A DNA stretch of 64,000 nt. It comes from Auricularia sp. M13. Taxonomy: Eukaryota > Basidiomycota > Agaricomycetes > Auriculariales > Auriculariaceae. Location: the NCBI GenBank assembly GCA_037042915.1, contig CM073198.1, positions 1,302,001-1,366,000 on the forward strand. The letters are read 5' to 3'. Positions 42,528 through 51,687 of the stretch are shown piece by piece. Each line of letters starts with the position of its first letter. The first letter of the stretch is position 1. Under the pieces are notes generated by a model, which saw nothing but the letters and a program-made list of their open reading frames with translations, searched no databases and had not been told where the DNA came from. A program made the position numbers and the translations under genes.

Positions 42528-43955
42528 CTAAGGTCTCACTGGAGGCATGGCTATGCGCGTGAACTCGGACAGCACAGCAGGGTTGGCTTGGATGTAGGGT
42601 GCCATTATTTCCGCATGTCGCCGAAGGTAGAGTAAGAAGGCATCACTCTTCCAGCGCCCTTTTGCACGCATGACGTCGAAAGGCATTCCGCGCAGCAGGT
42701 ATTCCGTCGTGGAGCCGATCCGAATACTGTGTCCGGAGGGAATTGAAACGCCGGCCGCGCGGCCCACAGCTTGCAGGCGCGTTAGAAAAGCATGGCGTGT
42801 GAGAGGGCGCTGGTGTCCGTTGAATTTGTATGAGAACAGGTGGTCCCCTTCGCCGGGATTGTTCAGCTGCAGATGCCGCTGCAGCGCAGCATCCGGGTCA
42901 ATACATCCCGATTGCGGCGCCCAGTAGATGTCCTCGCCCGATGCTGAGCATTTCGTGCGAGGGATGTGCAGAATGGTTATCGCATTGCCCGTACGATCGA
43001 CTCCAGCGCGCAGGCCGCTCCTGGTTGGGTGGGCAGTGCCGAACTTCTGAAGCGAGTCCGGCAACAGTTCTCCGAGTCGTGCTGTTCCCCAGAAACCAAT
43101 TGTAAGCGCAGATGCCACAGCGGAATCGAGGCAATCCTGATGATCGATGTGCTGCAAAACCGTCTCAAGCAGCTGGACCGTGAAGGCGGGTCGCGCGGGA
43201 CGGCGCGGTGGCGCTAGCTGTGCTGCACCCTTGATCAGCGCATCCACCTCCTTCTCGTTGGCACACCAAGGCAATCTGTGCAGTGTGTGCCAGGCAGATA
43301 GCGCAGAGACGTAGTTCGAGATTGCTGAGACCGAATAGAGGCCCGCCAGGTCTGCAATGAACAATGAGATGGTGTTCCGGGATGCCGGTGCACGGTCATG
43401 CTCGGAGATGCCCCGTCTATCGCAGAATACGTGGTAGATCAGCAGGCCAGAGCCATAGGTTTGTAGAGTAGAATCACGCCATGCCCTGGATAAAACGCAG
43501 AAGATCCGCTCACTGTCGTCGACCGATTCGGCTGCGCAGGTAGAGAGAGCCGCAGGCCGCCATCGTAGCAGTCGCTCCCGAGCGGGACAGCTGGGTCGTA
43601 GTCGGGAGGGCGCAAGGGCGAGGTGCGCCGGATACGGACGAACACGAGCGGGCTGACTGAAGCGCGGCGGTAACGGTGTTCTAGTTGGCCCCAACGTCCC
43701 ACCAGAAGGTCTCGTCGTTCCAGAGGCCGTCTCCTGCGCGCTCAAAACGCCGGTTATATTCAACGCGGCTGGTGCGCTCCTCGGGGCAAATGAGTTTGTC
43801 TGGCAATGAAGTCGGAGGGGCTGACGCGCTGCTTGCGTCGATCTCGACGAGGAATGGCTCGAGATCGCCACAGTAGGTAACTGGGGGCAGAAGCTTTGAG
43901 AACGAGGGGTATTTTCCTCGAGAGGGCGCGTCAGCGGGGTTTGAGGCACTCGCAA
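42528..43955 (-). CDS. Tyrosine recombinase of the Ngaro-like element
   Basis: Tyrosine recombinases integrate the element's circular DNA in place of an integrase. The frame is open from 43955 to the stop at 42528 (475 codons). The catalytic part shows GTARLGELLP (Arg I), HSIRIGSTT (HxxR box) and FLLYLRRHAEIM, which offers the nucleophile Tyr. The N-terminal core-binding half contains SALSAWHTLHRLPW. The first 140 codons overlap the end of the RT-RNase H frame and are Pro/Ser-rich, so translation may not start there. There is no in-frame ATG before the catalytic domain, suggesting expression from a spliced or recoded transcript. Members usually have this order: gag, RT/RH, YR. Confidence 0.85.
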   Translation of the reverse strand: MRVPQTPLTRPLEENTPRSQSFCPQLPTVAISSHSSSRSTQAARQPLRLHCQTNSFAPRSAPAALNITGVLSAQETASGTTRPSGGTLGPTRTPLPPRFSQPARVRPYPAHLALAPSRLRPSCPARERLLRWRPAALSTCAAESVDDSERIFCVLSRAWRDSTLQTYGSGLLIYHVFCDRRGISEHDRAPASRNTISLFIADLAGLYSVSAISNYVSALSAWHTLHRLPWCANEKEVDALIKGAAQLAPPRRPARPAFTVQLLETVLQHIDHQDCLDSAVASALTIGFWGTARLGELLPDSLQKFGTAHPTRSGLRAGVDRTGNAITILHIPRTKCSASGEDIYWAPQSGCIDPDAALQRHLQLNNPGEGDHLFSYKFNGHQRPLTRHAFLTRLQAVGRAAGVSIPSGHSIRIGSTTEYLLRGMPFDVMRAKGRWKSDAFLLYLRRHAEIMAPYIQANPAVLSEFTRIAMPPVRP

Positions 43956-45870
43956 CGTATCTGCCGAAGTTGGGGTGTTTGTAAAGTAAGAAATGCCCGG
44001 TAATGCAGGGACGCGTACCTGGAGTGGACGTGGTAATCGTCAACTTCGAGGTCGGCATGCAGCCTCTGGAATACGCGATTGACAGCGGAATTGTGACTGG
44101 AATGTTTCCACCATCCCTCGACGACGGCGGTGTTATCGCCATAGACCTTGAAGTTGTTTCCCGGAGGACCAAGCGCAATGACGGAGCGTATAAGGAGCTC
44201 GAATCCAACTGCTTCTGCCCATTGGATGTCTCTCCCCTGAGACTTCCAATTGGCTTTGAGACGCCAGGCGCGCCAGCGGTCCCCAATGACAATGGCAATA
44301 CCGAACCCGGAGCTTGCATCGGAGAACGCTTGGAGATCATAGACCTGGACAGGCCGAGGGATGGCACGAAAGCAGAGGTTGGGATTCGAGAGCCGCCGGA
44401 CCCACCAGTCGAGATCAGCAATGGTGGACTTGGGAGGGGTACGGAGCATGAAAGGACTGCGATTTGAGATAGCCATGAAGGTCTCCAAGCTGGTGAGGTA
44501 GGCCCTGCCGTAGGGAATGACCAGACACGCGTGGAGGAGCTTCCCATATAGCTTTTGAACACTGGCCAGGGCGTGTGTACGCGACTCGCGGAAAACCGCC
44601 AGCGCGGCAAGGTATTTTTGGCGCTTCGCCTCGGCGAGCGCGACTGTGCGTGAATCAAGGTCAAACAGCAATCCGCAGTATACGCAGGCCGTGCCGAATG
44701 GAGCATCCTTCTCTGGTTGCCAAATATAACCGAGCGGTTGCGAGAATCGGTCGATGTCTGCAAAGTTGTAGGTGAACAAGGCGTCTTCGGCAGAGCGTGG
44801 GGAGTCTTGGGAATGGTCGCGTATGTCAAACTCGAAGTCTTCGACGAATTCCTCGACACTGCCGTCAGGCAAATGCCCCCCGACATACCAGAGGCGGCCG
44901 CCAACGTGGCGTGAGCCCTGAATGCGCAAACGAGCTGCTCTGCGCCGCTCGTTGTATTCCTCCAGGTGAACGAGCAGAATGCGAGTGAAAAAATGATCAT
45001 CCACCCATTTGACAGCAGGACCGAGGCCATCACAGCGCATAAGGTCTGCGGCCGCATCTGCAACATGCCCATGCACCCCGGGCCCCGAACGCGACCCGAA
45101 CATGTCACAAGTATCAATAGCGAAGAGATTTTCACTGTTAGACAGTCGCACCACTGCCGCCGGCCACTGTGACGGGTGCAGTGGAATGGTGCGGAAAGCT
45201 TCAGCAATGTCTCGGCAACCCGCCTGAGAGCCGGGTGGGAGAGAGGAAATGAGCAGACAAGCGACAGAAAATGTGCCCCAAGTACAAGGATAAGCAGACG
45301 AGTCAATAGTGGAGTTGATCGAACAGATGCCATTGAGAGGGGAGTGCGGGAAGGAGAGATTCTGAACAAGACGAAGTGATGAGGGTTTATGTGGCTTTGG
45401 AGTGAGAGATAAAGGAGAAGATTGAAAAGGACCGATGAGATGCTCCACCTCTGCCCGGGTGTATGGGCCAAGGTATCGGCCAGCAGTAAACTCTTTAGCC
45501 ACGATGGCCTCGAATTTCTGGCTGTGCACTGCAACAGTGGTGCTATTGAGGGGAGCAAATGTACGAGCAATGCGAGGAAACCCCAGAGAAAAACCATCAC
45601 GAATGCCCAAAGGAATGAAGGGGTAACGAGATATGAGACCAGAGGCAATGAGCAGACGCTCCCAGGCATCCGCAACAAGAGGTGTGCAGGGATTACGCGC
45701 TCTTTCCGATAGGGCACTGCTGAGCGCCGTGAGCGGGCGATCCACAGCCGGAGCACTCGTGTACGCCGTGCTCTGCACCGTCTGTAGAGGAGCAGCTTCT
45801 CCCGATGTTGAAATTGAAGCACAAGTTGGCGCGGGAAGCGTGGACAACGATAAGCTGCAGCTTGGCTCCT
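43681..45870 (-). CDS. Reverse transcriptase-RNase H of the Ngaro-like element
   Basis: Copies the element RNA into DNA and removes the RNA strand. The open frame reaches back to 46294, but the recognisable start (TPLVADAWERLLIASGLISRYP) follows the gag stop near 45693. RT motifs include PKPHKPSSLRLVQNLSFP, CRDIAEAFRTIPLHPSQW, and KWVDDHFF, the VDD form of the catalytic box. RNase H: FSDASSGFGIAI, EAVGFELL, VYGDNTAVVEGW. A 58-nt GT-AG intron (44018-43961) restores the family ending SRYVASASNPADAPSRG; without it the frame closes early. The protein then runs to the TAG at 43681. No ATG lies near the start of the frame, so it is probably made by splicing or recoding from gag. The start coordinate given is approximate. 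Confidence 0.85.
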   Translation of the reverse strand, partial: RSQAAAYRCPRFPRQLVLQFQHREKLLLYRRCRARRTRVLRLWIARSRRSAVPYRKERVIPAHLLLRMPGSVCSLPLVSYLVTPSFLWAFVMVFLWGFLALLVHLLPSIAPLLQCTARNSRPSWLKSLLLADTLAHTPGQRWSISSVLFNLLLYLSLQSHINPHHFVLFRISPSRTPLSMASVRSTPLLTRLLILVLGAHFLSLVCSFPLSHPALRRVAETLLKLSAPFHCTRHSGRRQWCDCLTVKISSLLILVTCSGRVRGPGCMGMLQMRPQTLCAVMASVLLSNGWMIIFSLAFCSFTWRNTTSGAEQLVCAFRAHATLAAASGMSGGICLTAVSRNSSKTSSLTYATIPKTPHALPKTPCSPTTLQTSTDSRNRSVIFGNQRRMLHSARPAYTADCCLTLIHAQSRSPRRSAKNTLPRWRFSASRVHTPWPVFKSYMGSSSTRVWSFPTAGPTSPAWRPSWLSQIAVLSCSVPLPSPPLLISTGGSGGSRIPTSAFVPSLGLSRSMISKRSPMQAPGSVLPLSLGTAGAPGVSKPIGSLRGETSNGQKQLDSSSLYAPSLRLVLRETTSRSMAITPPSSRDGGNIPVTIPLSIAYSRGCMPTSKLTITTSTPGTRPCITGHFLLYKHPNFGRYVASASNPADAPSRGKYPSFSKLLPPVTYCGDLEPFLVEIDASSASAPPTSLPDKLICPEERTSRVEYNRRFERAGDGLWNDETFWWDVGAN

Positions 45871-47333
45871 GAGCGGTAGCAACGAGTCTCTTTGTTGGTA
45901 CCGTGGAAATGGGTAGCGTTGCATTGCCGCACGTTGTGACGGTGCCGCCCCAGGCAGATGACGCACGCGCTGGAGCCGGACGAGGGGCGTGCGTCGTCGC
46001 GAAAAAACTGGTGCGAGTCCCGGCTGCGCGCGTCGCGGTCCAATTTGATCCCGCGAGAGTCACGATCACGATCGCGGTCGTTGTGACGCGATGATGCGGC
46101 ACTGCCACGGGATGACGCCCTTGTCGGGGAGGCAGACCGGGCCCGCGTCTGCATGCAAAGGAAATGGCAATGAAATGCGAGAGATGGTGGCAGACACGGG
46201 CAGTGAACGTGATGATGATAATGGCACCCAGGATGAGCGCATGAAAGTGATGATGATAGTGGCACCAGGGATGGGCGCAGACAATGAATGGCACCGATGT
46301 GGTGCGGGCAATGAATGTGCAAATGAAGCGCGGAACGCGACAGCAAGAGCATGAAAAAATGGCGCAATGGGGCGCAGGTAATGAATGAATGGCGTGTATG
46401 CACGCAGGTAGGGAGCAACCAAGTTATCAGTTACATTGTCAAACGGCAGGAGAAAAAGTAACGGACCGCCTGCAGTCTAATGTGACTCATTTGCATCCTC
46501 TTCAATACAGCCTTCTCGATGTTCTCAATTCGGGTGTCATTGATGACGCTGATGTTGAATGGAGCCTTGTTCTCGGCGACCAACTTGTACCAAGCCGTGC
46601 GCGCTTCGTCGTGATAACGAACAAGGACCTCGGGACCATGAGGCTCGCCACGAATGACATGCGTGTCGAGCCCGAAATAGAACTGGGTAAAGGCGGCAAT
46701 GTGCGCCTGCGGCCACTCGACCTCCTTCATGACACGAAGGTACGTATTCCGAGCAAGACAGAGCTGATCATACGAGAGATCTCTGTCCGGGATAATTTTT
46801 GATTTGGTCGCAGGGCGGGAGGACTCTGATGCAAAGGCCAGTTGACCATCGGCGGCTTGAATTACGCTGTACGTCTTGTCGGAATCCCGAGCAGCTGCGG
46901 TCGCCTCGATGCACTTGTCGGCCGAAAACCAGTCCAGCTCGACGTATTTCACCTCCCGCATCTTCTCCCTCGCGTAGGCCGGTGGCTGATGGTCTTCTTT
47001 GTCGCCCAGCATAGCAGCTGCGTCCATGTCGGGCACCTTGGGCTTGCGCTTCTCGGCCGCTAGGCGCCGCACCTCCGCGGCTGCCTGATCCGCCCGAGCG
47101 GTGGCCTCGGCCTCAGCTCGGAGTCGGATCTCCTCCGCGGCTTGCTCGCGAGCGACCTGAACATTCCACGCCACGACCTCAGCGTCATGGGTCTGCTGCC
47201 AGGACGTCAGCAGCTGCTGAATAGCTGCGTCGCGAGAGCCTCCAATCGTCGTCAGAATGGGCTGCCAAGCCGGATGCTCGTAGTCTGGCGGCGAGTCGTT
47301 GGACGGATCACGAGTAATGATGCGAACGGACAT
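45693..47333 (-). CDS. Gag-like protein of the Ngaro-like element
   Basis: Gag packages the element RNA. The first exon (47333..46467) is 289 codons with a helical, Ala/Glu/Arg-rich region (EEIRLRAEAEATARADQAAAE) and a capsid-like part (DQLCLARNTYLRVMKEVEW, HIAAFTQFYFGLDTHVI). A phase-0 GTCCGT...GCAG intron (46466-46149, 318 nt) joins it to 46148..45693, which adds an RS/RD-rich basic segment, CVICLGRHRHNVRQC and the zinc knuckle CSGCGSPAHGAQQC (CX2CX4HX4C). Total 440 residues. The join is inferred from frame and motif order; the intron is much longer than others in the window and holds tandem repeats. Confidence 0.72.
46170..46310 (-). repeat. Tandem repeat inside the gag intron
   Basis: Two 38-bp units (minus strand GCGCNCATCC...TATCATCATCAC...TTCA) plus partial flanking units make a short minisatellite rich in ATC trinucleotides. 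Confidence 0.6.
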
Positions 47334-47343
47334 CTCGAAGGCT

Positions 47344-47504
47344 GAGAACTTTCAAACAGAACTGAGCGCGCTGTCAATGGCGTCGACAGCGTCGGATGAT
47401 GGACGTTGCGACGAGAGAAGCAGAATGAGCTAGTACTAGCTTCATTCCTAGCACAGACATTTTTCTGCCCATCCGTTCGTGCCTCACTCCTAAGCAGAAA
47501 TTCA
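47344..47504 (-). repeat. Split direct repeat, 5' terminal copy (161 bp)
   Basis: Marks the 5' end of the element; the gag ATG lies 11 bases inside. One mismatch to 42169-42329. Confidence 0.92.
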
Positions 47505-47633
47505 CTTGCAGACCGTGGTTTGCTTCCATGCCGCTTTGTCAGCATCTTCAATTGGTTGTGCAGGCATTAGCCGATTGCAATCTCATCTCTGACCTCATCG
47601 CAATCACCGTTCAAGATTATCCATATCGCAAGG

Positions 47634-48732
47634 ATGTCCACTGGCAAGCTCACACTGCAGTCTACCGTTCGGCTCTCTACCGGTACGTACTTTCCTATAT
47701 CCATGTTTGATTGGCAATGTAATCAAAACGCTTTGAATTACAGGATACTCGATGCCCGTGCTCGGTCTCGGCGTCTACAAGAATGACGACCCCACAGAGG
47801 CCTGCCGCGCGGCGTTCCGCGCGGGATACCGGCACGTGGACAGCGCGAAGATGTATGGCAACGAGGCGCAGGTTGGGCGGGCGCTGCGCGAGAGCGGGCT
47901 CGCTAGATCGGAGGTCTTCGTGACCTCAAAGGCTTACAACAAGTACCATGGATACGAGAGCACGCTGGCTGCGGTGGACGAGAGCCTTGCCGCGCTCGGA
48001 TTCCCACCCGATGGGAGCTATTACGACCTCTACCTCATTCATGACCCCAAGAGTGGAAAGGAGAAGCGGCTACAGACTTGGAAGGCCCTTGTCGAGTGTC
48101 GCAAGGCAGGCAAGGTGCGCTCCATTGGTGTTTCGAACTAGTGAGTCGTATTTCGCAGGCTTCAGTTGTGATTCGTAATGCTGCCCGGTCTCACTTGCTC
48201 ATAGCGGGCCGCGCCATCTGGATGAAATCGTCGAGGCGGGGCTAGAGCTCCCGAGCGTGAATCAGGTCGAGGTCGGCTTTGTTTGCTCGAGTTTGGCTGA
48301 GAATATCGCTGAGAAGTTTCCTGTAGCTGCACCCGTTCTGTCAACAGAAGGAGATCGTCGAATGGTGCAAGAAGCACGGCGTCGTCGTCCAGGCGTACTG
48401 TCCGGTAATCCGCATGGTCCCGGACAAGGTCGAGCATCCCACCGTCGTCAAGATTGCAAAGAAGGTCTGTACAGTTCAACTTCCTAGGCAAGGGAAGTGC
48501 ATATCTTACGGCGGAACGCCCGTAGCATTCCAAGAAACCCACGCAGGTCCTCATTCGCTGGTCACTGCAGAAGGGCTACGTCCCGCTCCCCAAGTCGACG
48601 CATGAAGATCGCATCATCGAGAATGCCAATGTGTTTGACTTCGAGCTCGATGACGGCGATATGCAGGAGCTGGATGCGCTTGACCAGGGCGCTGCCGGCG
48701 CCATCGCTTGGAACCCTGTCGACGCCGAATGA
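47634..48732 (+). CDS. Aldo-keto reductase, complete active site
   Basis: NADPH-dependent carbonyl reductase of the small AKR3/AKR5-like type. Exons 47634..47682, 47744..48140, 48205..48271, 48327..48464 and 48526..48732 give 285 residues. The catalytic tetrad is visible: Asp in YRHVDSAKMYGNE, Tyr in the same motif, Lys in VFVTSKAY, His in YLIHDPKSG. Other family marks: VRSIGVSN, SVNQVELHPFCQQKEIVEWC, VVVQAYCP, VLIRWSLQKGYVPLPKS and FDFELDDGDMQELDAL. Two donors are unusual (GTCGGC at 48272, GTCTGT at 48465), but both joins restore the family sequence. The Ngaro-like element ends 129 bases upstream of the ATG, so the native promoter beyond that has been displaced. Confidence 0.85.
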
Positions 48733-48991
48733 ATCACTGTTCGAGAAACATGTAAACAGAGGACTGGTCTCATGCACAGAGACATGTAACGAATAACAAT
48801 CGCTTCGAGTTCAGAAATGTTACGCCCGCGCGAGCGCTCACATCCCTCCCAGACCAGAGACTAAGCTCTCGAAAACAGAATGGATGCAGCTATCACAGCA
48901 AATAATGACACTAAATACACGTCGTTTTCGCCGCAGTCAACTGGCCGAGGAATAAGCGACACTAGAGTCTCGCTCTAGCGCAAACTTTACC

Positions 48992-49252
48992 GACCGGGTG
49001 GTGCAGCGGTTAGCACGCCTCACCTGAGTAGAGGATGCCTGGGTTCGACTCCCGGCTTGGTCCACGATCCACCGGTTATGAGCCCCGGCGCTAGGATGCG
49101 CGCGTTGTGTGGTTGGACAAGCTTGGGCGGAGTCCCCCTCGGAAGCCGTTGTCTTCAGGGGAGAGTGTTGTAGATGCGTCAACAGCTCTGAACATACTGG
49201 GACCTCTCCGGAGAAGAGGAGGCCTGGGTTCAATTCCCAGCTGGGTCTTTTT
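48992..49252 (+). ncRNA. tRNA-related Pol III unit (SINE-like)
   Basis: The 5' part (48992-49062) folds as a tRNA: GACCGGG pairs with CTTGGTC, a D-arm GTGC/GCAC follows the A-box TGGTGCAGCGG, and a T-arm carries the B-box GGTTCGACTCC. The anticodon arm is abnormal: the fifth pair is A-A and the base before the would-be anticodon is C, not U. About 140 bases later a second tRNA-like 3' half (49201-49247: CCTCT/AGAGG arm, GGTTCAATTCC, CTGGGTC) closely resembles the first and is followed by TTTTT (49248-49252), a Pol III terminator. No T-run follows the first unit, so one transcript of about 260 nt is expected. A/T-rich sequence follows. Reads best as a tRNA-derived SINE or dimeric tRNA relic. 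Confidence 0.6.
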
Positions 49253-49497
49253 ACACCATGCAGGCCTTCCAAGAGCTTACAGCGAGTGATGCACATATAT
49301 AATGAAACTAAATATAATGTAATGAGTAATTAACAGTACCTAGCTTTTGTAAAGTGTGGACAGAAACTGCGTGCAATACTCAGGACTGCTCCACCACGCC
49401 GGACCTCAAGAACAACGCGACTTCGAACTCCGCTGATTGCATCTTATTCTGCTCCCGCCACATTCCTGAACACGGATACCGCCGTCAGCAGCTAGCA

Positions 49498-50757
49498 ATG
49501 TCTGGACGCAAGCGCAAAGCGGCTGTCTACGAGGACCCGGACGAGGAATACAATCGACTGGTTGCGCTAGGCGGCTCGTCGTCGTCAGCACCAGCGCTGC
49601 CTCCAGCTGCGACGCCCAAGGCCAAACGCGCGCGCAAATCCGTAGCGGGCGCGTCGAGCTCAAGCTCGAGCCCCGAGAAACGGCTGGCTCGAGTTCGCAA
49701 TAGCTGTCCGCAAAACATCATGGACCGTGTGCAGAGGGTTGTGACACAGCGGTGCGTTTCAACTCCAGATCATGGTCACTTGGATATTCATATTCTCTTG
49801 AATCTGTCTGTTTTCTGTCGCCATTATCAAAATTTCGCAGATTTTATATGGTCGAACGACAAAGGAACGGCGACGAGCTCCGGGAAGAGTTCAAAGTCCT
49901 CGGTTCAACGGGAAATGTAAGTTCGACGATCCATCCTCGCATGGCATCTCTTGCTAAATTCCATTTATTTTAGGTTTACACCGTTGTAATCGACAAGGTG
50001 CCTTCGTGTGACTGCCCAGATGCGCGTAAAGGCAACCACTGCAAGCACATCGTCTTCATATTCCTTAAAGTCCTTGCGGTCCCACAGTCTTCGAACCTTT
50101 ACTATCAAAAGGCGCTGCTGTCCTCGGAGCTCCAGTCTATCTTCGACGCCGCGCCCGGCGTGCCGACGTCTGCCACGAGCGATCGCCTCAGAGCCGCCTA
50201 CGAGAAAGCTACGGGCAAGGCGCCCAAGGCGAGCGTTGAGGAGGTCGACACGGCTGCCAGCCAGGCTCGCCTGGAGGAGGGCGACGACTGCGCCATCTGC
50301 TACGACGCCATGGACGCGAAGAAGATCAACCTCCTCACGTTTTGCGAGTTGTGCCACAAGCCAGTGCACAAGGATTGTTTTTCGCAATGTGCGCTTCGAC
50401 TCCGTGCATCACATTGCCGTCTTTTGTGCTGAAGATGTTGTTAACAGGGGCGCGCACAGGGCGCACGCTGACGTGCGTCTACTGCCGTGCGCCGTGGACG
50501 TCTGCTACCGGCTCGGGCAGCAGCGCAGGAGGAGCAAGCGCGACCATCAGCAGCGAGGGATACCTGAATTTGGCCGGCGCTGCCGGCATGAGTAGCGTGC
50601 GCGATACCAGCACCTGTTCGTCATTTTATTCTCCTTTCTGGATTAATTCTGATGTCCACAAGATTATCAAGGTCCACGGCGTGGCTCGGGATACTACCGA
50701 TCCTCCGGTTATGGATATGGATACCGGTCTTATGATTATAGCGACAACTATTACTGA
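49498..50757 (+). CDS. SWIM + RING finger protein (putative E3 ubiquitin ligase)
   Basis: RING E3 ligases recruit E2 enzymes to ubiquitinate targets; SWIM domains bind DNA or protein. Exons 49498..49751, 49841..49916, 49974..50388, 50448..50615 and 50663..50757 give 335 residues. The N-terminus is Ser-rich with a KAKRARK basic cluster. The SWIM zinc site is SCDCPDARKGNHCKH (CxCx7CxH). The RING runs from DDCAICYDAM through LTFCELCHKPVHKDCFSQW to TCVYCRAPW. The tail is Gly/Tyr-rich (GPRRGSGYYRSSGYGYGYR) and ends DYSDNYY. The last intron (50616-50662) is needed to reach this tail; reading through gives an unrelated ending. The order SWIM-RING resembles ZSWIM2/MEX-type ligases. Target unknown. 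Confidence 0.85.
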
Positions 50758-51687
50758 ACTCCCATGTTCTGCCGCAGCTCCTTAATATCGACAATAATGA
50801 TGTTCGCGTTGGCACTATTTCGGGAGGATGACCGGGGACAACGCGGATAACACCGGGCTTAGCCTTTTGCAGTGATGCATGGACGATCCTCGTGGCTCTG
50901 CCGATCCCCACCCTAAATGGTTTTTGACCTCGGGAATACAGCAATCGCCCTCTGCCCGGTGCTAGTGGGTGTCTTGCCACTCTATCCCCAAGTTTTGACG
51001 CCACACCGGTGCGCACCCATCGCCTGCCGCCCGTCATAGTGCCGCTACACCTGTTTCGCGATGCTTATCGTGCAAACATGGTCCTGTGCGTGTGAAAGTA
51101 ACCCGGGTCGAGACCAATTCAACACGCAACCACAGGTCGACGTTTCAGTGCATCCGCCCGGCGTGTCAGGGAGGATCTGCATCTGCCCGGCCCTCGGAAT
51201 GGAACGAGGAGGTAAGTAATGCACATCGTTGCATCCGCACTGCTTGTCGGACGAGGCTGCACGGGCCGACAGGAAGACAAACTTCATGAGCGCCTCCGCG
51301 GGCGAGCCCCTCAACTTTAAGCTTCCATCTCGCTTGGCTGACTTCTGGCCAAGGTCAAGCGGATTCTCAAGGCTTGCGGACCTGTTGAAGAAAATGAAGC
51401 AATATGTCCACCTTTGATCAGCGGCTGACACGGAGGCAGCGAAGTACGCTCCGATCAAGAGATCATTGCCACGGGTTGCAGACACTGCGGACCGCAACGT
51501 GCTCGGCGCCTTCTCAGCGCCCCAAAGTGGCATTTGATCTTCTTGAGGCGGCTCCGATTCATCACTGATCAGGCCGGCAAGAACCTGTGGCAGCGTGTCC
51601 GTCGCCCGTGAATTCTTCCCATGGGTGATGCAGCGCCTGCTTGCGTATTATGGTCCGTTAGGACACACTTGACGAGTGACTGTCACC
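50758..51687. other. Intergenic, no clear gene
   Basis: A minus-strand stretch around 51200-51530 has coding-like composition (LLIGAYFAASVSAADQ) but no recognisable family and no good exon joins. Otherwise nothing seen. Confidence 0.4.

Larger units (their letters stand above)
41922..47504 (-). mobile_element. Ngaro-like tyrosine-recombinase (YR) retrotransposon, complete
   Basis: A 5.6-kb element coding on the minus strand. It has split direct repeats instead of LTRs. A 161-bp repeat lies at the 5' end (47344-47504) and internally (42169-42329). A 126-bp repeat lies internally (42330-42455) and at the 3' end (41922-42047). The internal pair is abutted (B1A2 arrangement), as in PAT and Ngaro elements, where it templates the circular intermediate. 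It carries gag, RT-RNase H and a tyrosine recombinase but no DNA methyltransferase or DDE integrase, which points to Ngaro. The 126-bp pair is identical and the 161-bp pair differs at one base, so insertion was recent. No target duplication is seen, as expected for YR integration. Confidence 0.92.

Noticed and set aside
48992-49063. Functional tRNA gene
   Set aside because: A and B boxes are good, but the anticodon arm has a mismatch, lacks U33 and no terminator follows; a tRNA-derived element fits better.
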